A DNA stretch of 64,000 bases from FEN-299 sp963717945 (GCA_963717945.1 CAVQXT010000003.1:248001-312000), one strand, 5' to 3'; shown: positions 41,578 to 50,351, counted from the first letter of the stretch. Notes: generated by a model not told the origin, from the sequence alone. Translations and numbers: made by a program.

Positions 41578-42432
41578 GACCTTCAGGGCGAGCGGCTGGC
41601 GATTGCGAACCAGGGAGATCTCGACCTCTTGCCCCTCCGGGACGGACCGGATCGCCCGCGCCAGGTCGGAGACCGTCTTCACGGCCACGCCGCCGACCGC
41701 GGTGACGACGTCGCCGGCCCTGAGTCCCGCCCGCGCCGCCGGGGAGTCCTCGGTGACGCTGCTCACCAGCACGCCCTCCTTCGCGCCGAAGTACTCCGTC
41801 AGCTGGGGCGTCATCTCCTGCGCCACGATGCCGACGCGGCCGGCGCCGGACGACCAGTCGTCGAAGGGCCCGCGCTCGCGCGGGTCCAGCGGCTGGAGCC
41901 GAATCGGGGGCAGGCCGCGCGAATTGCTGTCGAGGCCTCGCATCAGCTCGGCGAACGAATCGTCGAGGTCTCGGCCGACCGGTCCAGGCGTGACCGACAG
42001 CTCCAGCCGGTTCCCGTCCCGTAATACGCCGATCTTCACCGCGAGGCGCTCCGGAGTCTCGGCGAGCAACCGCCTGAGCTGGCGGGTGCTGCGCACGTGC
42101 TCGCCGTCGAAGTCCGAAATGACGTCGCCGGCGCGGAGCCCGCCCTTGTCGGCGGCGCCACCCGGCTGCACGCTCTCGACGTAGACGCCTTCTGCCGACG
42201 GCAGCGTCCGTTCCCTGACAGTGGCCGCGTCGAGATCCCGCAGCGTAACGCCGAGCTGGCTGCCGCCGCCTGACACCAGGTCGAGGCGGCTCCCGATCTG
42301 GGGGTCCATGCGAAACGTCGGCGACGCTCCCTGGCTCCCCTGGGTTCCGCCCGACTGGGGCGCCACGGCCGAGGCGGACACGCCCACGACCATCGCAGCC
42401 CCGACCGCCGCCGCGCTCACCAACCAACGCAT
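41500..42432 (-). CDS. Exported protein with two PDZ domains
   Basis: A 310-residue protein with a signal peptide (MRWLVSAAAVGAAMVVGVSA). The start at ATG 42432 is set by GGAGG 5 nt upstream. Two PDZ domains are visible: about residues 60-150 (GVTLRDLD, GVYVESVQPGGAADKGGLRA, GDVISDFDGEHV) and about 200-285 (VGIVAQEMTPQLTEYFG, VLVSSVTEDSPAARAGLRA, GDVVTAVGGVAV). There is no HtrA protease domain. It probably acts as a periplasmic adaptor or substrate binder. The C-terminal tail after ALKVKPG is translated from a word-type repeat. Confidence 0.85.
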   Translation of the reverse strand: MRWLVSAAAVGAAMVVGVSASAVAPQSGGTQGSQGASPTFRMDPQIGSRLDLVSGGGSQLGVTLRDLDAATVRERTLPSAEGVYVESVQPGGAADKGGLRAGDVISDFDGEHVRSTRQLRRLLAETPERLAVKIGVLRDGNRLELSVTPGPVGRDLDDSFAELMRGLDSNSRGLPPIRLQPLDPRERGPFDDWSSGAGRVGIVAQEMTPQLTEYFGAKEGVLVSSVTEDSPAARAGLRAGDVVTAVGGVAVKTVSDLARAIRSVPEGQEVEISLVRNRQPLALKVKPGGSRLEAQGSGPEALGSRLRAEA

Positions 42433-42758
42433 GGTCACCTCCAGCTTCTCCAATTGAGACGGGCGAACCCGGCCGCGAGTTTGCGCCCGGCGTCCCTGCG
42501 CGAGGGCAGTTGTCCGTCACATCGTCAGGACGAGGTCGCCAGGGCTGGCCGGCGGCGGGCGGAATCGTGCGGGTTTTCGCAGGGTCTTCCCCGGCACGGA
42601 TCTTGATGAATAAGGGGGCAATCGCGTGGAATCGGCGGGGTGCACAACAACTCAGGCAGGCGCTGGCATCGTTGCACCTCGAATGTCTGGCAGGGCATCC
42701 GGTTCCACGCGATCTTCCGTGTACGGCCGTGAGCCCGCCCAGGGCCGGCCCTCCTCGC
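42433..42758. other. Intergenic region with nested inverted repeat
   Basis: A 326-nt gap between the GAF-SpoIIE phosphatase stop and the PDZ gene start, both on the minus strand. Apart from the ribosome site of the PDZ gene and the inverted repeat at 42621-42713, I see no gene or clear promoter. AGGGCCGGCCCT at about 42741 is a short palindrome. Confidence 0.5.
42621..42713. repeat. Nested inverted repeat, possible structured RNA or mini-element
   Basis: Outer arms ATCGCGTGGAATCGG (42621-42635) and CCGGTTCCACGCGAT (42699-42713) pair at 14 of 15 positions. Inside, GGGGTGCA and TGCACCTC pair again. The fold would be a long hairpin of about 93 nt. No coding sequence overlaps it. Confidence 0.5.
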
Positions 42759-44567
42759 TCAAGCCGTGATTTCGACCGCGACGGCCGTCATGTCGTCGTT
42801 CGGCGGCGTGTCGCCGCGGAAGGCCTCGACGGCCGCGAAGATCCGGTCCACGATCTCGCGGGACTCCAGCCCGCGCGCCTCCCGGACGATCTCGATGACG
42901 CGCGCGGTGCCGAACTCCGCGCCGTCCGCGTTCATCGCCTCGTACACGCCGTCGGTGCAGAAGACGAACAGGTCCCCCTTGTGCAGGTCGAACGTGATTT
43001 CGTCGTAGCGCGAGCCGGCGAAGGCCCCGAGCGGCACGCCGGCGATCTCGACCGGCGCGCACTCGGCGCCGGAGCGGCGGATGGGGTACGGCAGGCCGGA
43101 GTTCGACAGGACGACGGTGCGGCGCTTGAGGTCGAACACGGCGTAGCAGAGCGTGCAGTAGTACTCCTCGAGCTGGCGCTCGTGGAGGATGGTGTTGGCC
43201 GACGAGAGCACGTTGGCCGGGCCGAAGCTGTGCGGCGCGAACTGCCGCCGGAACGTGCGGGAGCGAATCAGCTCGCCGGCAAAGGCGCCGTAGAGCGCCG
43301 CCGGGACCCCCTTGCCCGACACGTCCCCGACGGCCACGGCGAGCGTGTTGGCCTCGGGCGACAGGTAATCGTAGAGATCGCCGCCCAACTCGCGCGCCGG
43401 GGCGAAGCGCGCCGCCACATCGACGCCCTTCATCCGCTTCGGCAGCTCGCTCGGCAGCAGCGCCGCCTGGACCCGCTGCGCGAACCGCAGCTCCCCCTCG
43501 AGCCGCTCCTCGTTGGACCTGATCGTCTCGTAGAGCCGCGCGTTCTCGATGGCCACCGCCGCGTGGCCCGCGAGCATCGTCATCATCTCGACGTGGCTCT
43601 TGGTGAAGGCGTCGAGTTCGGGGCTCTCGAGGTCGATGACGCCGATGCAGCGGTCCTTGACGAGCATCGGGATCACCAGCTCCGACCGGACGTCTTCCAT
43701 CGCGTTCACGTAGCGGGCGTCCTTGTGGACGTCGGGGACGAGCACGATCTCCTTGCGCTCGGCCGCGTAGCCGACCAGGCCTTCGCCCATCCGCACCGAT
43801 CGGGGCGTCGTCTTCTCGTTGTACTTGAGCGCCAGCTTCGTCTCGAGCTCGCCGGTGGCCGGGTTCAGCAGCAGGATGCCGAACGTGCGGTACTCGATGA
43901 GCCGCTTGGTGAGCTTGGCCAGCCTGACGAGCAGCGCGTCGAGGTCGAGGATCGACGACACCTCGCGGGCGACCTCGGCCAGCGTCTCCAGCATCTCCGC
44001 GTTCTGCCGCTCCTTCTCGAAGAGCCTGGCGTTCTCGATCCCGACGGCGACCGCCGCCGCGAACTGCCTGAGGATCGCCTCGTCGAGCTCTGTAAACTGC
44101 TCGACGACGGGGCTGAGCAGGTTCAGCGCGCCGACCACCTTGCCCTTGCGGCGCAATGGGACGACCAGCTCCGATCGGGTCCCCGGCACGATTTCCACGT
44201 ACCGCGGGTCGGCGAGCACGTCGTGTACCAGGATGGGCTGCTCCGCGGCGACGGCCGCGCCGACGATCCCCTGGCCCACCGAGAGGCGTTGCGTCCGGGC
44301 GAGGTCCTCCGGGTAGCCGACCGCGTAAGCGATGTAGAGGTCGCGCCGCCGCTCGTCGATGAGGTAGACGGCGAAGGAGGTGAACGCGGTCAGGCGGCTG
44401 ATGAGCTGCGGGATCCGCTGCAGCAGCTCGTCGAGGTCGAGCACCGAGGTCACCTGCCGCCCCAGGTCGAAGAGCGTGGTCAGCAGCTGCTGGTCGCTCG
44501 GCCTCGGCAGGGCGCCGGAGGCCGGGCCCGGCCCGCCAGACGGCGAATCGGAAGAGGATGAGTGCAT
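42759..44567 (-). CDS. GAF-GAF-SpoIIE PP2C phosphatase
   Basis: About 602 residues. Two GAF domains (about residues 40-190 and 210-365; motifs SVGQGIVGAAVAAEQPILV and RMGEGLVGYAAERKEIVLV) are followed by a linker (LRFAQRVQAALLPSELP) and a PP2C/SpoIIE domain with LGGDLYDYL, VAVGDVSGKGVPAALYG, VLSNSGLPYPIRR, FVFCTDGVYEAMN and NDDMTAVAVEI. It should dephosphorylate an anti-anti-sigma or similar partner in response to ligands or redox state sensed by the GAF domains. ATG 44567 is the conservative start; TTG 44597 in frame lies 9 nt after a TATAAT box and could be used from a leaderless message. Confidence 0.9.
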   Translation of the reverse strand: MHSSSSDSPSGGPGPASGALPRPSDQQLLTTLFDLGRQVTSVLDLDELLQRIPQLISRLTAFTSFAVYLIDERRRDLYIAYAVGYPEDLARTQRLSVGQGIVGAAVAAEQPILVHDVLADPRYVEIVPGTRSELVVPLRRKGKVVGALNLLSPVVEQFTELDEAILRQFAAAVAVGIENARLFEKERQNAEMLETLAEVAREVSSILDLDALLVRLAKLTKRLIEYRTFGILLLNPATGELETKLALKYNEKTTPRSVRMGEGLVGYAAERKEIVLVPDVHKDARYVNAMEDVRSELVIPMLVKDRCIGVIDLESPELDAFTKSHVEMMTMLAGHAAVAIENARLYETIRSNEERLEGELRFAQRVQAALLPSELPKRMKGVDVAARFAPARELGGDLYDYLSPEANTLAVAVGDVSGKGVPAALYGAFAGELIRSRTFRRQFAPHSFGPANVLSSANTILHERQLEEYYCTLCYAVFDLKRRTVVLSNSGLPYPIRRSGAECAPVEIAGVPLGAFAGSRYDEITFDLHKGDLFVFCTDGVYEAMNADGAEFGTARVIEIVREARGLESREIVDRIFAAVEAFRGDTPPNDDMTAVAVEITA

Positions 44568-44606
44568 GAGCGTCGATGAACTTCGGGACTCCGACAATGT
44601 AACCGG

Positions 44607-44614
44607 ATTATACT
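44607..44614. promoter_or_regulatory. Overlapping divergent -10 boxes
   Basis: ATTATACT contains TATAAT on the minus strand (44612-44607) for the phosphatase gene and TATACT on the plus strand (44609-44614) for fabZ. The two promoters would exclude each other. The plus-strand leader to fabZ would be about 30 nt and contains GGGAG 9 nt before the ATG. Confidence 0.5.
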
Positions 44615-44651
44615 TCTCAGCTTACCGCAGGAGTCCGGGAGCGTTCACGCG

Positions 44652-45110
44652 ATGGAACTGCCACTGCCCCTCGACAACGCCGCGATCGAGCGGATCCTTC
44701 CGCATCGCTTCCCGTTCCTGCTCGTCGACCGCATCACCGAGCTCGAGACCGACAAGCGCATCGTCGGCATCAAGAACATCACCGCCGACCAGTATTTCAT
44801 GACCAGAAACGCGGAGGACGGCCCGGCGATGCCGCTCACTCTCCTGACCGAGGCCGTCGGCCAGGTGGGCGCGATCCTCATCCTCGCCAAGCCCGAGAAC
44901 CGCGATCGCCTGATCTTCTTCATGGGCATCGACCGCGTCCGCTACAAGCGGCCGGTGCGTCCCGGCGACGTGGTCGAGGTCGAAGCGACGGTGGTCCGCC
45001 TGCGCAGCAAGATGGGGATCGTGCGGGGCGTGGCCCGCGTGGACGGCAAGGTGGTGCTGGCCGGCACGATGACGTTCGCGCTCTCCCCGCCCAGGCCCTC
45101 CGCCGAGTAG
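44652..45110 (+). CDS. fabZ: FabZ-like 3-hydroxyacyl-ACP dehydratase
   Basis: A 152-residue hot-dog protein. The catalytic His is in ILPHRFPFLLVDRI, and the catalytic Glu would be in LLTEAVGQVGAILI. The usual F-P-G-x-P-x-M-P-G stretch before that helix is replaced by NAEDGPAMPLT, which is a clear departure. RVRYKRPVRPGDVVEVEA is typical of FabZ. It should dehydrate 3-hydroxyacyl-ACP in fatty acid synthesis, or a related acyl thioester. No other fab or lpx genes flank it. Confidence 0.85.
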   Translation: MELPLPLDNAAIERILPHRFPFLLVDRITELETDKRIVGIKNITADQYFMTRNAEDGPAMPLTLLTEAVGQVGAILILAKPENRDRLIFFMGIDRVRYKRPVRPGDVVEVEATVVRLRSKMGIVRGVARVDGKVVLAGTMTFALSPPRPSAE

Positions 45111-45123
45111 CGGCGAGGCCCGC

Positions 45124-46077
45124 TCACTCCTCGCCCGGCCCTTTCCAGAACATGCGATCGAGACGCTTGTGGTAGGCGGTGAACTCGCCGTCGCCGGCGT
45201 TGTCGCGGATCGCCTGCCGCGCCATGTTGATCTTCGCGTCGAGGTCATCGACGGCCGACAGGATGAACGCCTCGACCGTCATCGGGACCACCGGCGATCC
45301 GTACTCCAGGCACCCGTGGTGCGAGAGGATCAGGTGCTGGATCGCGGTGAGCAGCGCCGGCGGGAACCCCTCGATCGCCGCGGCCGCGTCGCGAACGACC
45401 GCCGAGCCGAGGACGATGTGGCCGATGAGCCGCCCGTCGCGCGAGTAGGCGGTCGCCAGGTCGTAGTCGAGTTCCTGCAGCTTGCCGATGTCGTGCAGGA
45501 CCGCGCCGGCCAGCACCAGGTCGGCGTCGGCCTGGTAGGCCCTCGCCACCTGCTCGCCGACGCTCGCCATCTGGAGGATGTGCTCGAGGAACCCCGCGCG
45601 GTAGGCGTGGTGCAGCGTCTGCGCGGCGGGCCAGACGCGCAGCTTCGCCTCGTGGGCGGCCACGACGTTCTCGAGCAGCCGCTTCACGTACGGGTTGGCG
45701 ACCGCCGCGACCCGTCCCTGCAGCTCGGCCCACATCTCGTCGGCCGGCCGCGCCGACGCGATGACGCAGTCCTCCTCGCGGAAGCCCTCCTTCCGGTCCT
45801 GCTCCGGATGGACCCGCCGGATGTTCTCCACGATGAGCTGCAGGCGCTCGTTGTAGAGGTTGGCCCTCGCCTTCACCTTGACGAACTCGCCCGCCTCGAA
45901 CTCCCCCTTGAGCCGATCGACGTCGTCGAACACGCGCGCGGCGATGCGGCCGGTGGCATCCTGCAGGACGAGTGACAGGAACTCGCCGTTGCGACCGGGG
46001 CGGAGCTCCTTCTGGGCGCACACGAAGAAGCCGAGACCGGCCGAATCGGAGGTCAACTGGCGGATGGGCGGCAGCAT
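45124..46077 (-). CDS. OB-fold and HD-domain protein, YhaM-like 3'-5' exoribonuclease
   Basis: A 317-residue protein. The N-terminal 95 residues form an OB fold (FVCAQKELRPGRNGEFLSL, RIAARVFDDVDRL, FVKVKARANLYNERLQL). An HD domain follows at about 155-290, with HHAYRAGFLEHILQM, LAGAVLHDIGKLQEL (His195-Asp196), GHIVLG and HLILSHHG. This is the arrangement of YhaM/CBF1 3'-5' exonucleases. It is convergent with fabZ. Confidence 0.87.
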   Translation of the reverse strand: MLPPIRQLTSDSAGLGFFVCAQKELRPGRNGEFLSLVLQDATGRIAARVFDDVDRLKGEFEAGEFVKVKARANLYNERLQLIVENIRRVHPEQDRKEGFREEDCVIASARPADEMWAELQGRVAAVANPYVKRLLENVVAAHEAKLRVWPAAQTLHHAYRAGFLEHILQMASVGEQVARAYQADADLVLAGAVLHDIGKLQELDYDLATAYSRDGRLIGHIVLGSAVVRDAAAAIEGFPPALLTAIQHLILSHHGCLEYGSPVVPMTVEAFILSAVDDLDAKINMARQAIRDNAGDGEFTAYHKRLDRMFWKGPGEE

Positions 46078-46145
46078 CTAGACAGCATAGCAGCCCGTGG
46101 CGCAACTCGCGACGCGCACCGGGGGCGACGCTGCGCCCGGGCCGG

Positions 46146-47381
46146 TCAGCGCCCGGGTTTTTCTCGAGCCGCGCCCGGCAGCGCCGGCGCCGGTTCGTCG
46201 AGGGCGAGGCAGACGAGGTCGCGGCCCTCGCGCTTCGCGCGGTAGAGGGCCTGGTCGGCGCGGGCGATCAGGTCGGCGGGATCGATCTCGTCGGGCCGTG
46301 CGCAGGCCGCGCCAAAGCTGCCCGTCACACCGACCGACTCCCCGTTCCACGGGACCTCGATCTTCCACAGCTCGCGCCGCAGCGTCTCGGCCGCCTGGCG
46401 GGCGCCCTCGAGCGGCGTGTCGGGGAGGAGGATCAGGAACTCCTCGCCGCCGTAGCGGCACTTGAGGTCGCTCGCCCGCAGCGAGTCGCGCAGGACGGCG
46501 CCCACCCTGGCGAGCACGGTGTCGCCGCACAGGTGTCCGTGCCGGTCGTTGATCGACTTGAACCGGTCGATGTCGAACATCACCAGGGACACCGGCTGCC
46601 GCGTGCGCCGGGCCCGAGCAAGCTCGAGCGCGATGCGGTCCATCGCGTTAGCGCGGTTGGCGCACCCGGTCAGCGCGTCGCGCATGCTGCTCTCGCGGAC
46701 CTCCTGCAGCAGGTGCAGGCTGTTCAGCGACACACCCACCAGCGCCACCGTCGCGCCGACCAGCAGGCGCTGCCCGGGCACGAGCGCCGGCGCGCCCGCC
46801 GGCAGCCCGAGCACCCCAAGGCCCGTCTCGGCGGCGATCATCGGGAAGCAGACCTGGCCGCCGAGGTCGATGCCGTCCGGCAGCGCCGACACGCGCCGCT
46901 TCGAGAGCGCCTCGACCGCCAGGTCGACAACCGACGACTCGCCGCCGGCCGTGCGGACGACGGCGGGTCCCAGGAACGGTGTCCAGTTCCCCTCTCCTCC
47001 CGCCACCACCCAGACGTCGCCGCTGCCGGTGATCTCCGGCAGGTGGCGTCCGAGCACGCCGCGGACGGCTTCGAGGTCGGACGATTCGGTGAGGGCCTGC
47101 CAGAAGGTGACGAGGCGTTCGAGCCGCTGCGCCCGGTCCTGTGACTTGCGGGCCGCGGCGGCGTCGGCCGCCACCCGCTGTTGGAGCTGGCGTCGCTTGC
47201 CCTGGAGGAAGGCGAGCAGCGAGAGCGCCGCGATCGTGAATCCGGGCAGCAGCCCGATGTGGTTCCGGGTCTCGAAGTCCCGCATCGCCTCCATCACCGT
47301 CGACAGCTGTCCCGAGAACGCCACGGCGGATGCCGCCGCGAGACCGCCGACGAGCAACAGTTCCTGACGTCCGATACGCAT
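46146..47381 (-). CDS. Diguanylate cyclase with N-terminal membrane and GAF-like domains
   Basis: A 411-residue protein. Two N-terminal hydrophobic helices (LLLVGGLAAASAVAF and IGLLPGFTIAALSLLAFL) are followed by a coiled segment and a GAF-like domain (about 85-225). The GGDEF domain has an active GGEEF (311-315) in KCRYGGEEFLILLP, preceded by the inhibitory I-site Arg302-x-x-Asp305, so product inhibition by c-di-GMP is likely. Substrate-binding parts MRDALTGCANR and FDIDRFKSINDRHGH are intact. It is divergent from copA. Confidence 0.92.
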   Translation of the reverse strand: MRIGRQELLLVGGLAAASAVAFSGQLSTVMEAMRDFETRNHIGLLPGFTIAALSLLAFLQGKRRQLQQRVAADAAAARKSQDRAQRLERLVTFWQALTESSDLEAVRGVLGRHLPEITGSGDVWVVAGGEGNWTPFLGPAVVRTAGGESSVVDLAVEALSKRRVSALPDGIDLGGQVCFPMIAAETGLGVLGLPAGAPALVPGQRLLVGATVALVGVSLNSLHLLQEVRESSMRDALTGCANRANAMDRIALELARARRTRQPVSLVMFDIDRFKSINDRHGHLCGDTVLARVGAVLRDSLRASDLKCRYGGEEFLILLPDTPLEGARQAAETLRRELWKIEVPWNGESVGVTGSFGAACARPDEIDPADLIARADQALYRAKREGRDLVCLALDEPAPALPGAAREKPGR

Positions 47382-47547
47382 AATGACGACCGCGTACAGT
47401 TCTCCGCCGCCCTATGTTATCGGCCCCGACGGCCTCCCCCGACAGCCGGCCAGGGACCCGGCTGGGACCCGGCCATTCCGCGGGCGGCGCCGGCGGCGGT
47501 AGGATCGAGGTGGGGGCCCGGCCGGCGGGCCGCGCCCGAGAGGTTTT

Positions 47548-49884
47548 GTGACGACTGATTCCACTAGGCCGGCGCCCGCCCACGTCTCTCTCCCGGTGCT
47601 CGGGATGAGTTGCGCGGCGTGCGCCCGGACGATCGAGCTGACGCTCGAGGACACGCCGGGCGTCGAGACGGCCGACGTCAACTTCGCCACCGGCCGGGCC
47701 GTGGTGACGTTCGATTCGGCCAGGGTCGCGGTCGGCGATCTCGTGAAGGCGGTCCGCGATGTCGGTTACGACGTCATCGACAGCGGCGGGACTGCGGCCG
47801 GGAGCGACACCGCTCGCGGCGCGGGCGGGGCCGAGGCCACCGCGGACCTCGAGAAGCAGGCGCACCAGGCCTCCTACCGGGACGTCCGGCGGCGGCTCGC
47901 CGTGGCCGTCGGCCTGACGGCGCCGCTGATGATCGTCAGCATGGGGCACCTGCGCTTCCCGGGCGCCGACCTGCTGCAGCTCGCGCTGGCGCTGCCCGTC
48001 GTGGCGTACTCGGGCGCGCCGTTCTACCGCGGCGCGTGGAACAGCCTTCGCCACCGGGCGGCGGACATGAACACCCTCATCGCCGTCGGCACCGGCGTGG
48101 CCTTCGGCTACTCGGGCGTCGTCACGCTCGCGCCCTCCTGGCTCGCCGGCGCGATGCCCGCCCGCCACGGCGCGGCGTCCCCGTCGCTCGACGTCTACTT
48201 CGAGGTCTCGACGGCGATCATCGCGCTCGTCCTGCTGGGCCGGCTGCTCGAGGCGCGCGCCCGGGGGCGCACGTCGGAGGCCATCAGGCGGCTGGTCGGC
48301 CTGCAGCCGCGGACGGCGCGGGTGCTCGTGGACGGCCGGGAAGTCGAGATTCAGGCGGCAGACGTCGCCGTCGGCCACGTCGTCGTCGTCCGGCCGGGCG
48401 AGCGCGTCCCGGTGGACGGCCCGGTGCTCGACGGCGTGTCGGCCGTCGACGAGTCGATGCTGACCGGCGAGTCGCTGCCGGTCGACAAGGCCGCCGGCGC
48501 GCAGGTGTACGGCGGGAGCGTGAACACGACGGGGAGCTTCACCTTCCGCGCCACGAGGGTGGGCCGCGACACGACGCTCCAGCAGATCATCCGGCTCGTC
48601 GAGGAGGCGCAGGCCAGCCGGGCGCCGATTGCCAGGCTGGCGGATGTCGTCTCGGGCTACTTCACGCCGGCCGTGATCAGCGTCGCCATCGCGACGTTCG
48701 TCATCTGGTTCGACCTGCTCCCGGCCGGCGCCCGTTTCACGCCGGCGCTCGTCAGCTTCGTGGCGGTGATGATCATCGCCTGCCCGTGCGCGATGGGCCT
48801 CGCCACGCCGACCGCGATCCTGGTGGGGACCGGCCGGGGGGCCGAGAAGGGGATCCTGATCCGCGGCGGCGCGATCCTCGAGCGGGCCGGACAGATCACG
48901 ACGGTCGTCCTCGACAAGACGGGCACGATCACCGTCGGGCGGCCGGAGGTGACCGACCTGGTCGGCGTCGGCGGCACGGCCGAAGACGACCTGCTCGCGC
49001 TCGCGGCGTCCGCCGAGCGCCGGTCCGAGCATCCGCTCGCGGCGGCGCTCGTCCGCGCCGCGGGGGAGCGGGGTCTCGAACTGCGCGACGCGGAGCGCTT
49101 CGAGGCGATCCCCGGCCGCGGCATCGCGTGCCGTGTCGGGGACCGGCAGGTGGCGATCGGGAACGAGACGCTGATGCGCGAGCGCGGCGTGGACCTCGAC
49201 CCTGCGCGGCAGGCGATCGACCGGCTGGCCCGGTCGGCGAAGACCGTGATGATCGTGGCGGTCTCGCGCGCCGGGTCGGCGGCGGGCTCCGGCTTCTCGG
49301 TGGCGGGCCTGGTGGCGATGGCCGACACGCCGCGGCCCGAGTCGGCGCCGGCCCTCGCGAGGCTGAAGGCGATGGGCCTCCAGGTCGTGATGATGACGGG
49401 CGACAACCCGGCCACCGCGGAGGCGATCGCGAGGCAGGTCGCGCCCCCGGGCGCGTTCGATCGGATCATGGCCGGCGTGCTGCCGGACCGGAAGGCCGCG
49501 GCGGTGAAGGCGCTCCAGGAGGAGGGCCGGATCGTCGCCATGGTCGGCGACGGCATCAACGACGCGCCCGCCCTGGCGCAGGCCGACGTGGGCATCGCGG
49601 TCGGGTCGGGGACCGACGTCGCCATCGAGGCGGCCGACATCACGCTGATGCGCAACGATCTGAACGGCGTCGCCGAGGCGATCCGGCTCTCGCGCCGCAC
49701 GCTCGGCGTGATCCGGCAGAACCTGTTCTGGGCGTTCTTCTACAACGCGCTCGGCATCCCGCTCGCCGCCGGCGCGCTCTACCCGTTCACCGGCTGGCTG
49801 CTCAACCCGATGGTGGCCGCGGCCGCCATGTCGTTCTCGTCGGTCTCGGTGCTCGCCAACAGCCTGCGCCTTCGCCGCGCCTGA
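47548..49884 (+). CDS. copA: Copper-exporting P-type ATPase
   Basis: A 778-residue P1B-type ATPase in the inner membrane that pumps Cu(I) out of the cytosol. One N-terminal heavy-metal domain carries GMSCAACA (Cys22 and Cys25). The membrane metal site is Cys412-Pro-Cys414 (IIACPCAMGLATPTA), which with the later YNALGIPLAAG helix marks the Cu(I) subgroup. The phosphorylated Asp456 is in DKTGTIT; SEHPLAAAL, MMTGDNPATA and GDGINDAPAL (667 on) complete the set. GTG 47548 has GAGAGG 4-5 nt upstream. No CueR or CsoR regulator is adjacent. Confidence 0.95.
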   Translation: MTTDSTRPAPAHVSLPVLGMSCAACARTIELTLEDTPGVETADVNFATGRAVVTFDSARVAVGDLVKAVRDVGYDVIDSGGTAAGSDTARGAGGAEATADLEKQAHQASYRDVRRRLAVAVGLTAPLMIVSMGHLRFPGADLLQLALALPVVAYSGAPFYRGAWNSLRHRAADMNTLIAVGTGVAFGYSGVVTLAPSWLAGAMPARHGAASPSLDVYFEVSTAIIALVLLGRLLEARARGRTSEAIRRLVGLQPRTARVLVDGREVEIQAADVAVGHVVVVRPGERVPVDGPVLDGVSAVDESMLTGESLPVDKAAGAQVYGGSVNTTGSFTFRATRVGRDTTLQQIIRLVEEAQASRAPIARLADVVSGYFTPAVISVAIATFVIWFDLLPAGARFTPALVSFVAVMIIACPCAMGLATPTAILVGTGRGAEKGILIRGGAILERAGQITTVVLDKTGTITVGRPEVTDLVGVGGTAEDDLLALAASAERRSEHPLAAALVRAAGERGLELRDAERFEAIPGRGIACRVGDRQVAIGNETLMRERGVDLDPARQAIDRLARSAKTVMIVAVSRAGSAAGSGFSVAGLVAMADTPRPESAPALARLKAMGLQVVMMTGDNPATAEAIARQVAPPGAFDRIMAGVLPDRKAAAVKALQEEGRIVAMVGDGINDAPALAQADVGIAVGSGTDVAIEAADITLMRNDLNGVAEAIRLSRRTLGVIRQNLFWAFFYNALGIPLAAGALYPFTGWLLNPMVAAAAMSFSSVSVLANSLRLRRA

Positions 49885-49893
49885 GGGTTCGCG

Positions 49894-49989
49894 ATGGACT
49901 CAGCCCAGATCGTCGTGACGGCGGCCGGCGCCGTCCTCATCGCGGCGGTGCTGCTGTTCTTCTTCGGGCCGCGGCGCGGGCGGCCGTAG
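49894..49989 (+). CDS. 31-residue single-helix membrane peptide downstream of copA
   Basis: An ATG 9 nt after the copA stop, with GAGGG 6 nt upstream, opens MDSAQIVVTAAGAVLIAAVL, then LFFFGPRRGRP and a stop. It has one membrane helix and a basic tail. It resembles the N-terminal anchor of cupredoxin-like proteins that often follow copper ATPases, but stops where the cupredoxin domain would begin; a word-type repeat starts 2 nt after the stop codon. It could be a genuine small subunit (CcoS-like in size) or a gene truncated by the repeat. Confidence 0.55.
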   Translation: MDSAQIVVTAAGAVLIAAVLLFFFGPRRGRP

Positions 49990-49990
49990 A

Positions 49991-50064
49991 AGCCGGCTCT
50001 GGGCTCTGGGCTCTCGACCCTCGGCGCCGTCCGGCTCAGGGCTTGAGCCCTGAGCCGAGGGCCG
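49991..50064. repeat. Word-type palindrome (GGCTCTGG / GAGCCCTGAGCC)
   Basis: AAGCCGGCTCTGGGCTCTGG and further words, a short core with GGCGCC, then GGCTCAGGGCTTGAGCCCTG and AGCCGAGGGCC. It begins 2 nt after the stop of the small copA-linked peptide. Confidence 0.55.
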
Positions 50065-50129
50065 TGAAGCGCATAGCGTGAGGCATGCTCAGAAAACGGC
50101 GCCGAGGCGCGGCGGCCCAGTCGGCCCTA

Positions 50130-50228
50130 TGCCGCGCCGCAGGGATCTGCCCGAGCAAAGCGTAAACCTGCCCCGACCGTGCTGCCAGGGAGGGGCCGCT
50201 TTGCGAGCGGCAGACCCGAGACGCGGCG
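50130..50228 (-). repeat. MITE-like dispersed element, copy 2
   Basis: A reverse-oriented copy of the element at 31527-31626. Shared blocks on the minus strand include CGTCTCGGGTCTGCC, GCAAAGCGGCCCCTCC, GGTCGGGGCAGGTTTACGC and GGGCAGATCCCTGCG. The remaining sequence to 50351 contains GC-rich palindromes (GCGCGGCGCGGTGCTCCGCG) and no gene. Confidence 0.7.
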
Positions 50229-50351
50229 TTCAATAGGGCGCGGCCGCCACGCGCGGCGCGGTGCTCCGCGCCGGTTGTTGTCACGGGCCATGGTGAGCCC
50301 AGGCTCATGACGCAGCAAGGCGTAGGCCGGGCGTTCGGAGTCGCCTTCCCT

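Noticed and set aside
42652..43062. Short minus-strand frame overlapping the SpoIIE phosphatase 3' end
   Set aside because: It lies in another frame of the phosphatase coding region and its product is low-complexity.
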